From NCBI RefSeq assembly GCF_025766255.1, contig NW_026516903.1, positions 1-30,060 of the forward strand: a DNA stretch of 30,060 nucleotides. The letters are read 5' to 3'. The stretch is from Zychaea mexicana. Taxonomy: Eukaryota > Mucoromycota > Mucoromycetes > Mucorales > Lichtheimiaceae. Numbering within the stretch: the stretch's first letter is position 1; the number at the start of each line of letters is the position of its first letter. Positions 20,601-30,060 of the stretch are shown here, in pieces. Below the pieces are notes generated by a model. That model was not told where the DNA came from and made no database searches. It saw only the letters and a program-made list of their open reading frames with translations. Made by a program: the position numbers and the translations under genes.

Positions 20601-21887
20601 ATTGACGCTCCTGATGTGCGGAAGGTGTTCCACTGGAGGTTGCCTTACAGTTTGTTGGATTACGCTCAACAAACGGGTCGCGCAGGTCGTGACGGGCAAA
20701 CTTCAGTGTGTCGGGTGTATTATGTCGAAGACAGAGAACAGAGCACCATTGACAGAAACAAACAAAACCAGGAAGTCGAATCCAGCATCAGCGACGCAGA
20801 AGAGATGCTTGCGTTTGCAAAGGTAAAACCTAAAATTTAAAGAAGGAGATACAGTTGGGAGGTTAATCTATTTGCGTTTGCTAATATACAATCTGTTATA
20901 GTCCAAGACATGCATTCGTTTCAAGTTACAGCAATATCTCGACGGTCGCCCATCCTTGAACTGTCTTGCCGACAGTGAAGCTGTGGAGTGTGGCATCTGT
21001 CACGACTTATCACAACAATCACACCATGAATCTTCCTTGTCGTTGTCTGTTCGGTCAGCCAATGCCCTGCAAACACAGACGCGGCAGGAAGTTCCATTTG
21101 ATCTGCCGGCCCCTTCACATGTAAGTCAAGTATATGTTTTTGTAGCTTTATTGTTTAGAGGTTCAATTTTTACTCATCGTGTATATATTTTACTTGTCAC
21201 ACTTACCAGCCTTCAATGCAACGACGACGACAGCAATCACCACCTGCCCTCCACCCTGTTGCTGCCTTTGTACAGGCGCAAGAAGAGCACGACCGTATCC
21301 AACAGGAGAAGGAGCGTTTCCTTGATCAATGTGAAGCGCTCAAGTCAACTTGTGTCGTCTGTTTGCTTCACCGTCTCCCGCAATGCAATGTTACACCTTA
21401 CGACGATCATTCGCAGCACGACTACTGCAAAAGGTGCTTCCACAAGCATGGTTTATATGGCATGTGCCTCACCTATAAGTATGTAGCCTTAATACCAAGT
21501 TCTCGTATTTTCTTTTTTTTTCCTTTACTAACCTGTGCTCGATTATTCTCTACTTTGCTTCACAGGCGGTTAATGTGTTTCAAATGCGGCCTACCATTCA
21601 ACCATCCCCTCTATCACGGCAACGGTGAGGAGTGCAATGCGGTGATCAAGAACGCTGTGTTGCCAGCCTGTTGGGCTATTTTTCAGAGTGAGGACACCGA
21701 GGATCAAGAGTGGTTAGTCGTTGCATACAACGCTATCCATCGCTCCAACCAGCACCAAAGGACAGATCCATTCCCGGCAACCAAGACAGCATTCGCTCGG
21801 TGGTTATCAGACAAGGATGACGGCAGCCATGTCAACAATGCGATGAAGCTATTTGATAAGATAGTTTCTGAGCTTATCGATTGTTAG
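17613..21887 (+). CDS. Tyrosine-recombinase-like / RecQ helicase fusion protein, 9 exons, about 1197 aa
   Basis: Exons are 17613-17734, 17825-18595, 18671-18796, 18893-19557, 19626-19907, 20005-20822, 20902-21120, 21210-21478 and 21566-21887. All introns (68-97 bp) are GT-AG and the 3594-bp sum is in frame. Residues about 200-435 look like a tyrosine recombinase catalytic domain: box I PARGEEL (R228), hairpin Lys K263, QxxR (R356), then H421 and Y430 nine residues apart. An acidic insert lies at 381-398 and a Gln/Pro-rich linker around 470-500. The RecQ helicase follows: motif 0 (F582...Q587), Walker A MPTGMGKS (605-612), DECH (696-699), LTAT motif III, FGIGIDAPDV motif V and TGRAGR motif VI (879-884). 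A zinc cluster is at C932, C949, C958, C961, and a further Cys/His-rich region at about 1042-1125. The RecQ call is firm; recombinase activity is inferred. Confidence 0.87.
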
Positions 21888-21904
21888 CCAAGGTTTCTAT
21901 AACC

Positions 21905-22125
<221 letters not shown>

Positions 22126-22780
22126 GACCTTTTTACAATAATAAATATATATACTACCACACTTCTTCGTTACTGTGCCCATCCTTGAGTACATTGCTAG
22201 TTCCATCGGAACAGCTTTCTCATTTGGACGTGTCCTGAGCTTATTATTTAAGAGCGTCGTAATCTGTATCTATGGTGACTTGAGAAACTACAGACATTGA
22301 TTGTTGCAACTCTGGCAATGGCTGCAGTGAAGCAGTGTAGATACCATCTAGTGTAGATACACGTCATACGCCAACCATTGTATCCTCACAACGGTATATG
22401 TAACGAGCAGCTCCAAACTGACATCGTCGTCGTTGATCATCATCGTTGTCGCCTTGCCGTTGAATAGGAACTATTACAGTGATGTCAAACGGTGTTGCTC
22501 CTTCCAACATTCAAAAGTTGCTTGACTTCGGCTGTTACCTTTTGCCTTTTTTTCACAGATACCAGTTTCCAGTCATTTCATATCATGTTGGTAAAGAATT
22601 ATTTTTGTTGGAAGTTGCCGACTTTACTACTACAAAAAAGTACTTTTACAATTGACAGTGGAAAGAAGGTGAATGCGATACGTTTTGTAGTGGGAAAGTA
22701 TATAAAACAGAACCCACAGCACACCACCATCGCCGTAGCTTTTTTCTGCTAAAACAAATGCGGCAAGTGCCATTCACGTT
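22126..22780. other. Spacer between helicase gene and repeat block II
   Basis: It includes an AATAAATA poly(A)-like signal at 22138-22146, suitable for the helicase transcript. Otherwise I see no gene, RNA or repeat that I can support. Homology to repeat R1 starts at about 22781 (TCTGCTAAATCGTGTCCGA). Confidence 0.45.
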
Positions 22781-23117
22781 ATCTGCTAAATCGTGTCCGA
22801 CATAAGCTTATCATCTCTCAATACACGTACAAATACATACAGCATTCAAGAAGTATAAAAAATAGCCAACGAATAAAACAATCCAAAATAAGCGGTGGTG
22901 GAGAAGAAGAAGAGAGTCCCATATACATCCAAGCTCATCAATTGGAAACTCTAAACCCGAAACCTTAGTAAACCCGCACCAGGACTTGCGCGTTCGACTA
23001 AACCTGCTCGCTCACTGGCGTTCGCTGCCAGGCCCCTAAACCCGTTGCGCTTACACGCCCTTCTTTTCAGCCTATCGAGTGCCTTAATGCCCCACGATGT
23101 CCTATGTTCATGGGTAA
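22781..23117 (+). repeat. Dispersed repeat R1, copy 3 (3' part only)
   Basis: It matches the last 330 bp of copies 1 and 2 in the same orientation. The core (22880-23117) is nearly identical to them, including the AAACCCG blocks and the CACGATGTCC end. The GAGTGTTG-rich 5' half present in the other copies is missing. Confidence 0.78.
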
Positions 23118-24059
23118 CATAGCTGCTGGACATCTGGCCAATGCAGTAAGATTAGTCGGATCGCGTTAACAAAGCGGTTGTATCTGTGTCTTTATAAGCA
23201 TGAAGCCTGCATATAAGCGGAAATGCTTCTGTTCCTTATTTTCACAAAATCCAGCTCCACAACAACAAGCTTCAACGACGACGTATTGATGTTTATGTTC
23301 TCTTTTTAGGTTACAGGTTTTATTTTTAATAAGCAATCCAGTGTCTCTTTCACAGGAAAAGCCACAGACCGGCCTTTTTATTCCCATTGCAATCAAATAG
23401 CGTTTCCTTCATCACTATAGCATCAGCAGAAATAGCCAAGATCACATACCAATTATCTTTGTCTAAGATTAGATAGTTTGCTGGATCGAAGCCTATATGT
23501 GTGCAAAGATGATGTGAGTAAGACTGCCTGTTCTTTTTTTGTCGTAAGAAATAGATTCGAAAATGATCGGTGCTGTTGCTGTTCGGTGTAATGGGATGAT
23601 ATATACATCTTTGCTTGTATGTTTCCAAAGAGCCACCATCGTCATAATTAAAAATTAGTGCTAGATACCGTCTTTCTTTTAATGGTGCTGTGTATTAAAA
23701 AAAGTATCGGCTGGCATAGAGCATATTCAAACAAGTTCGCCTGTACGTGCAATGGCGTTTGCTAATGTCAGAATACAACGGCTTTGACAGCAATTGAAAT
23801 GACCATTGATGAACTGTGTAAAAGTTGTGTTGTGTATTCGTTCGTCAAAGTTTTTTAAACATGTTTGAGTGCTGTGGATACGATTGCCGCCTAGCCAGAA
23901 TCCAGGGTCATCAGTCGTCATTTGAAATTAATTTGGGTTCGTTTGGGTCATCGCTGCTAAATTGTCCGTTCGTTACGGACTATTCGACCAATTAAATGTA
24001 GCAGATGGTATGGGAGCACTATTTATCCAGCCGCCAATCATTGCAGTTGCTCATTGGTC
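23118..24059 (+). repeat. Dispersed repeat R2, copy 2
   Basis: Collinear with 8931-9830, with scattered substitutions and small indels. Shared blocks include GCTCCACAAC (near 23253), GCATTGCAATCAAATAGCG-type sequence near 23390, and the hairpin at 23964-23980. No gene seen. Confidence 0.72.
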
Positions 24060-26082
24060 AGATTCCGGGGTCAATCCGGGGTCATTCATCGCCACTTGAA
24101 TACAAACTTAGGGGTCATCGTTATTATAACGTCTTTAAAGTCAAATTACAGCAGCAAAGCTTATAGAACGTAGTATACTACTAGCAACTTCCATTAACCA
24201 GATTTTCACATACGAACATGCATCGGAACCGCAGACGGCACATTTACCAACAAGTTTCAAGTTTAAAACATCTCGAGCTGTTTTTGTATTTCACACGGCA
24301 ACAGAATCTCATTCCACAAAATACCAATTTATTACAGCATGCTAATATTATACACTCAAAAAATGTTATTGCTTCCTTACCTGCGTATCGCCGTTGCTTT
24401 CCACAGAGCCCTCGAAAATATAGCTTTACTGTCATTATATCCATGGTATCCTTCTCATCCTTACCTATGTGATAATGGGATATCGCCAGGCCTGGATCCT
24501 TGTAGTAATCCTCATTTGCTTCAGGCCGCTCTTGATCTATAATAATCCACACGCTCTTTTCACCGCAGTTGCTCGTCGATAAGACGTGGTAGAAACACCA
24601 GATCAGCATCGTCACGTCCGTCAGCGCGTCCTTATTGTACTATGCTAAACGGTTCGTTATTTGGAGTACTGGATGGTGAGATATGGCCGTGCGGGAATCG
24701 CTCCTTTTTGGCTGACTTTGCTGTATATGTATATGATCCGCAATAAAAGTGCACGCGTAGCGTTCCTGGCTGTTGCTCGTCGACATGGTATGGTAGAGAC
24801 ACCAGACCACCGCGGCACGTTCGTCTGCTCGTCCTGATTCTGGCACACTAAGCGGTTCGTTATTTGGAGTACTTGATGGTGAGATATGTCGTGCGTGAAT
24901 CGCTCTTTTTTTGCTGACTTTGTGTATATATATGATCACTATAATGACGTGTAGCGTTCTGGCTGTTGCTCGTCGACATGGTATGGTAGCGACACCAGAC
25001 CACCAGCGTCACGTTCGTCTGCTCGTCCTTATTCTGCACTAAGCGTTCGTTATTGGATACTGGATGCGAGATATCGTCGTGCGGGATCGCTCCTTTTTTA
25101 GCTGACTTTGGTGTATATATATGATACACTATAAGTGTACGTGTACGTTTCTGGCTGTTGCTCGTCGACATGAATGGTAGAGACACCAGACCACCAGCGT
25201 CACGTTCGTCGTCGTCCTTATTTGCCATCTAAGCGTTCGTTATTTGGAGTACTGGATGGTGAGATATCGTCGTGCGGAATCGCTCTTTTTTTTGCTGACT
25301 TTGGTGTATATGTATATGATCCACTATAAATGCACGTGTAGCGTTCCTGGCTGTTGCTCGTCGACATGGTATGGTAGAGACACCAGACCACCAGCGTCAC
25401 GTTCGTCTGCTCGTCCTTATTCTGGCACACTAACGGTTCGTTATTTGGAGTACTGGATGGTGAGATACAGCCGTGCGGGAATAGCTGGTGCTTTTGTCTG
25501 CCAATTTGCCTGATTAAAAAAAAAAGAAATAAACACGCACCGCCGTGGCTGATGTTACTTGAACAAAAGCTAATGCAACATAATCGACGTTGTCATTTCG
25601 TTACTCGCGTCCTCGTTTAACGTAAGAAAAAAAGTGATCTGTGCTGTAAAGACTTGTGCAAGTTTTACTACCTTGATGTTGTAGTCATGCTGTGATGCAG
25701 GCAAGTCAACGCCATTGTAATTAAGTTTGACCGTTATAATTATCGGGTGCCGTAGCTTCCGTTGGTTGTAAGGCTTGTTGCTGTGGTGCTGCTGTTGCTG
25801 CTGGAGTAGGTTGCCGCCCTCGTCAAATGGCTATAGTTTCACAATTACTAGTAGTAAAAGAGATTAGATCATTCGCCATCACAATGCCACTTTTCTTTTA
25901 ACAACTTGACATCTCAGAACTAAATACCTTGTTTTTGCAAGCGCACTTGCTTCAATATGTTTTGAATAAAGACGGCAGTAAACGAGTGTGTTATGGAGCA
26001 AAAATAAAATAAAGTGGAGCTGGCTCTTCTGCTATTTTGCTGTCTTGCTCATCATGTTCTGGTAATTTGATTGGCCAAAACC
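24060..26082 (+). repeat. ~2.03-kb complex repeat unit, first tandem copy
   Basis: It starts with the CCGGGGTCA-rich module and runs through the AACAGAATCTCATTCCA block, the ~200-bp array, and the R4 tail ending in TAATTTGATTGGCCAAA. The next unit starts with the same module at about 26083, giving a period near 2.03 kb. It is related to 9722-11330, where the unit is shorter and its end is cut by R1. Confidence 0.75.
24560..25490 (+). repeat. ~200-bp tandem array, about 5 units (inside first 2.03-kb unit)
   Basis: The GGAGTACTGGATGGTGAGAT block recurs with its AGTAC at about 24665, 24868, 25055 (degenerate), 25248 and 25449. Units are more worn, with more single-base deletions, than those at 10261-10990. 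TGTATATRTATA runs and GCTGTTGCTCGTCGACATG blocks are kept in every unit. Confidence 0.85.
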
Positions 26083-28116
26083 CGGGGTCAGGCCGGGGTC
26101 GTCCGTCGCCACATGAACTGAAATCTCGGGGTCATCGGGGTCACTCGTTATTATTGAGCTTCAAAGGCAATTTACAGCAGCAACGCTGTATATACCGGGG
26201 GTATGCTCCAGGAACTTCACAGATTGGAATATAATATACAAACATGCATCATAACCGCAGATGCCACATCCATTAATGAATTTTTCAGCTTAAAGAGTAT
26301 AGAGCACCTTTTGCACAATGCACGACAACAGAATCTCATTTCATAAAATACCAATTTATTAAAGCATGCTAATACTATGCACTCTCTATTACTTCCTTAC
26401 CTGCACATAAGCGTCACCACCACAGAGCTATCAGAAAAAACCAGCTTTGCTACGATTATCTCCATTATATGCTTCCCATCCGCATCTATAAAACAACGGG
26501 ATATTGCTATGTCTGGATCCTTGTCGTACTAATGACTTGCTTGAAGCACCTTTTACATATAATCCGCACGTTCTTTTCACCGCTGTTGCTCGTCGTAAAG
26601 ACATGGTAGAGACACCAGACCAATATCGTCACGTCGTCAGCTCGTCCTTATTCTACTGCATAAACGGTTCGTTTCTTTGGAGTACTCGATGGTGAGATAT
26701 CGTCGTGCGGGTATCGCTCCTTATTTTTAGCTGACTTTGGTGTATATATATAGGATACACTATAAGTGTACGTGTAGCGTTTCTGGCTGTTGCTCGTCGA
26801 CATGACATGGCAGAGACACCAGACCACCAGCGTCACGTCGTCTGCTCGTCCTTATTCTGGCACACTAAGCGGTTCGTTTTTGGAGTACTGGATGGTGAGA
26901 TATCGTCGTGCGGGAATCGCTCCTTTTGCTGACTTTGGTGTATATGTATATGATCCACTGTAAAATGCACGCGTACCGTTCCTAGCTTTTGCTCGTCGTA
27001 AGACATGTAGAGACACCAGACCAATATCGTCACGCCCGTCAGCTCGTCCTATTCTACTGCAGTAAACGTTCGTTTTTTGGAGTACTCGATGGTGAGATAT
27101 CGTCGTACGGGTATCGCTCCTTATTTTTAGCTGACTTTGGTGTATATATATAGGATACACTATAAGTGTACGTGTAGCGTTTCTGGCTGTTGCTCGTCGA
27201 CATGACATGGTAGAGACACCAGACACCAGCGCACGTTCGTCTGCTCGTCCTTATTCTACTGCACTAAACAGTTCGTTATTGGATACTCGATGATGAGATA
27301 TGCGTCGGGATCGCTCCTTTTTTGCTGACTTTGGTGTATATATATGATCCCATAAAATGCACGTGTAGCGTTTCTGGCTGTTGCTCGTCGACATGACATG
27401 GAGAGACACCAGACCACCAGCGCACGTTCGTCAGCTCGTCCTGATCTGGCACACTAAGCGTTCGTTATTTGGAGTACTGGATAGTGAGATATCGTCGTGC
27501 GGGAATTGCTGCCTTTTTGTTTTGCCAGTTTACCTGATAAATAAAAAGAATATACACGTACCGCCATGGCTGCTGCTACTTGAACAAAAGCTAATGCAAC
27601 ATACTTGACGTTGTCATTTCATTATACGCGCCCTCGTTTAACGTAAAGAAAAAAGTGGCGTGTGTTGTATAGACTCGTGCAAGTTTTGCTGCTTTGATGT
27701 TGTAGTGGTGCCGCAGTGCATGCAAGTCATTTGCGATTGTAATTAACTTTGACCGTTATTATTATGGCGTGCCGTAGCTTCCGTTTGTTGTAACAGTTGT
27801 TGCTGTAGTGCTGCTATTGCTACTGGAGTACGTTGCTGTCCTCGTCAAATGGCTAAAAGTTTCAGCAATTGCTACTAGTAAAAGAGAGTAAACCATTCGC
27901 CATCCCAATGCCACTGCTCCTCTAGCAATTAACATCCCAGAAACTAAATACCTTTTTTTGCAACCGCTCTTGCTTTAATATGTATAGAATAAAAAGCGGT
28001 AGTAAACGAGTGTGTTGAAGAGTAAAAAAAAAATAAGTAATAAAAGAAGTGGAGCTAGCTCTCCTGCTATTTTGCTGTCTTCCTCACCACTTTCTCTTAA
28101 TTTGATTGGCTAAATC
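26083..28116 (+). repeat. ~2.03-kb complex repeat unit, second tandem copy
   Basis: Homologous in order to 24060-26082: CCGGGGTCA module, a CAGCAGCAACGCTGTATA block, an ACGACAGAATCTCATTTCA-like block, the ~200-bp array, then the R4 tail with AAGTGGAGCT and GCTATTTTGCTGTCTT. A third unit begins at 28117 and is cut off after 64 bp. Confidence 0.75.
26590..27490 (+). repeat. ~200-bp tandem array, about 4.5 units (inside second 2.03-kb unit)
   Basis: The GGAGTACT(C/G)GATGGTGAGAT block recurs with its start at about 26681, 26884, 27081, 27281 (degenerate) and 27473. The first and third units share TTATTTTTAGCTGACTTTGG, so the array probably grew by two-unit steps. Confidence 0.85.
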
Positions 28117-28180
28117 CCGGGGTCAGGCCGGGGTCATCCGTCGCCACTTGAATTGAAATGTCGGGGTCATCGGGGTCACT
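28117..28180 (+). repeat. Truncated third 2.03-kb unit (CCGGGGTCA module only)
   Basis: It repeats the start of the units at 24060 and 26083, with four GGGGTCA blocks, and stops right after CGGGGTCACT where the palindrome begins. In the second unit the sequence instead continues CGTTATTATTGAGC. Confidence 0.7.
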
Positions 28181-28219
28181 CATTTTCGCTGTGGCGACTT
28201 CGTCGCCACACCGAAAATG
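28181..28219. other. 39-bp near-perfect palindrome at a rearrangement junction
   Basis: Two 18-bp arms (28181-28198 and 28202-28219) pair with one mismatch around a TTC loop; the inner stem GTGGCGAC/GTCGCCAC is perfect. It lies between the truncated 2.03-kb unit and the truncated OrsD-like copy, and does not occur at the corresponding place in the intact copy. It could be a hairpin-type element end, a footprint, or fill-in from end joining. Confidence 0.8.
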
Positions 28220-28224
28220 ATTCT

Positions 28225-30060
28225 AGGGAAACCAACACCGTCTAAACAGTCAACAAGGGCACATACGCACTGGAACTGGTTACGACTCATGATACCAGCC
28301 GCACGACCAGAAAACGGATCATCTTGGCCACAGCGACACGACCGCACTAGCATCATTATCAACGACGCATAGTGGCGCTCATAATCGAGCTGTGTTGCCG
28401 GCATCAGCTCAGTGATACCACGAGTGGGCACATCATCGACACTAGTATCAAGGAATATGTTAGTATGCCAAGTTATAGAATTTTGAAAGAATATTCTGGC
28501 TCCTTGACAAAGTACATACCTCAAGCCCATCACCATGCGCCGTTCAAGATAATAGGACGAGCCTTTAGTAGCCTTGTTAATGACATACATATACCTCGTC
28601 ACTGTGGCATGGATTGAGCGGCCCACCTCATCATCCATATCAGCAGCAGAAGCCCAGTTGGCAAGTTGGGCACGCGTTGCAGTAGTGTCTTCTGTGTTCA
28701 GAAGTTGCCGCACCGTCATCTCCCATCGCATTACCTCGTGGAAGCGGCCAACTGCACGGCGCTCGGCCATGTTGGGCTCGCGATCAAGCCGCTGTGGGCT
28801 GTAGTGGCTCAGGATATCCTTGTTTTGTTCGGCACAACGCTGCAATGCGGCACGAAGAGCATCTGGGGCACTTGTAAGCTGGCGGCTGCTGCTTTCAGTG
28901 TTGATATCGTCAGAAGTGACACCAAAGTAGGGCATTTCTTGAAGCTGGCCCAGTCGCTGTACCATGCACACCCTGAAGCGTTCATCATAGGCCGCGGTGG
29001 TTGGTTGGATACAATTGTGGCTTCGACGTGTTGCTCTGGACCTGCAGTAATACCCATAGTTCCTGCATCCATACCCGCGATCAGGATCACCGAGCACGTT
29101 AACGCGTGGAAGCAGATCAGTCGTAATGTGCGGCGCATAGCGATACTTGTTTTCGATTTGAGCTCCTTTAGCACCAGCGGCATGCACAATGCTGATGAAT
29201 TGTTCTTCCGAAAAACCTTGCAGGTGTGGTCTGAGGAGATGGTGAGACGAATCGATGTGACTATACGCGCTGGCAGCATGGATAAAGGTATATCGGTTGT
29301 TGTGGCTTTGGTTGGTGCAGAAAAGTAAGCCGCTATTGGCATCGATAACCAAACCCAACCTGCCAAGCAAGGTGCTGTGCTCTATGCGAATCATAGTATA
29401 TACAAGTACACATTAGCAACATATATTCTGTGTGTACATGCGCATAACAATAACAGTATCAAATCATCTTACCATGTACAGGCTCCTGTTCTTGTTCTGG
29501 CCCATCGATGTCCATTAGATCCGTTTGCTGGTGCTGCTGAATCGATGCTACTTGCATGGGTGATGGTGATAGTGACGGTTGGGAAGGTGGTGTCCGCTCA
29601 CGCTGATGGATGGGACGTGGTTGGCGCGCAACCGATCTAGGAGAGATGGACCGGCTGCCTTGTAGCTGCTGTCTACTTTGAGGAGGCGTGTAACCGCGTA
29701 GATGGCTAACTGATTCAGGATCTAAATGTGGTCGGCAGGTGTTGAAATGACGTTTCCAGTTGGCCATCCCTACATTGCGCTTGCATTGTGGACATTCCAC
29801 TTGACCTGGCTCGCCATCACGGGTTCTGCTCACTGTAATACAAAGCTTTGCTGCATAGCCACATATCAGTATCCCTCTTTATCTCTGCATTTTACTCTGC
29901 ATTTCCCTAATATGTGCGATGATATACCATTATTTCTCAAGGACAAAGTAATATTCTTTTGATGAAAGACTTTTCGATGTTGGTCGCTATTCCCCTGCAC
30001 GGTACATCGGCATATCGAGCAATAATTGGTGCGGTTGTTGTTGTCATATGTTGATTGTTG
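28225..30060 (-). pseudogene. Second OrsD-like gene copy, 3'-truncated
   Basis: Every base from 28225 to the window edge aligns with 14660-16495 at a fixed offset of 13,565, with eight differences by eye. Exons by that offset are 30060-29928 (start codon 12 bases beyond the window), 29832-29473, 29381-28520 and 28441-28225. The gene is cut within exon 4; the frame then runs through the palindrome and stops at 28180-28182, losing about 150 residues of the C-terminus. Of the eight changes five are silent and three alter residues. One changes Cys277 of the third zinc motif to Tyr (codon near 29056). The remaining N-terminal fingers are intact, so a shortened product is conceivable. Confidence 0.88.

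Noticed and set aside
28181..28226. Helitron 3' terminus (hairpin followed by CTAG)
   Set aside because: The hairpin-to-CTAG spacing is about right, but the flank after CTAG is G rather than T, homology to the intact gene already begins at 28225 inside the CTAG, and no Rep/Helitron helicase or TC 5' end is visible.

Overview
The window looks like nuclear DNA from a filamentous or early-diverging fungus, with Mucoromycota as my best guess. The evidence is: short GT-AG introns of 68-97 bp with GTATGT/GTAAGT donors, AT-rich and repeat-laden flanks, a Ty3/gypsy retroelement of fungal type, and a fungal OrsD-like/RecQ-like gene pair. The taxon is inferred; no rRNA or housekeeping gene is present to fix it. 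Almost everything here is mobile, repetitive or selfish DNA, as expected of a subtelomeric or heterochromatic region, although no telomere repeat is visible.

Layout. (1) 1-4637: the right-hand part of a Ty3/gypsy LTR retrotransposon. It has gag (5' end off-window, one apparent single-base frame break), a well-formed -1 ribosomal frameshift signal, a complete pol (protease, RT, RNase H, integrase with GPY/F module), a polypurine tract and a 3' LTR. The LTR ends 15 bp from a tRNA-like Pol III gene on the minus strand. (2) 4740-8100: non-coding DNA holding an 80-bp satellite and a 195-bp tandem array. (3) 8130-12088: a mosaic of dispersed repeats with an internal ~202-bp tandem array. (4) 12172-14220: a decayed multi-exon gene on the minus strand. 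(5) 14320-21887: the centrepiece, two divergent intron-containing genes. The minus-strand gene encodes an OrsD-like zinc-finger protein of about 617 aa in 5 exons. The plus-strand gene encodes a protein of about 1197 aa in 9 exons, in which a tyrosine-recombinase-like domain (R228, K263, R356, H421, Y430) is followed by a complete RecQ-type helicase and a cysteine-rich C-terminus. The 1.1 kb between them holds nine copies of a direct-repeat motif in an alternating 94/86-bp array. (6) 22781-28180: a second repeat mosaic homologous to (3), built of ~2.03-kb tandem units that each carry an internal ~200-bp array. (7) 28225-30060: a second, nearly identical but 3'-truncated copy of the OrsD-like gene, exactly 13,565 bp from the first, abutting a 39-bp near-perfect palindrome and running off the window.

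Working hypothesis: the OrsD-like gene, the recombinase-helicase and the repeat array between them form one unit. It would be a candidate mobile or end-maintenance element in which a recombinase/helicase acts on iteron-like sites and the zinc-finger protein is a DNA-binding partner. The second OrsD-like copy shows that at least half of the unit was recently duplicated. The exon models rest on splice sites and reading phase read by eye. Both gene models close in frame, but neither has been tested against transcripts.
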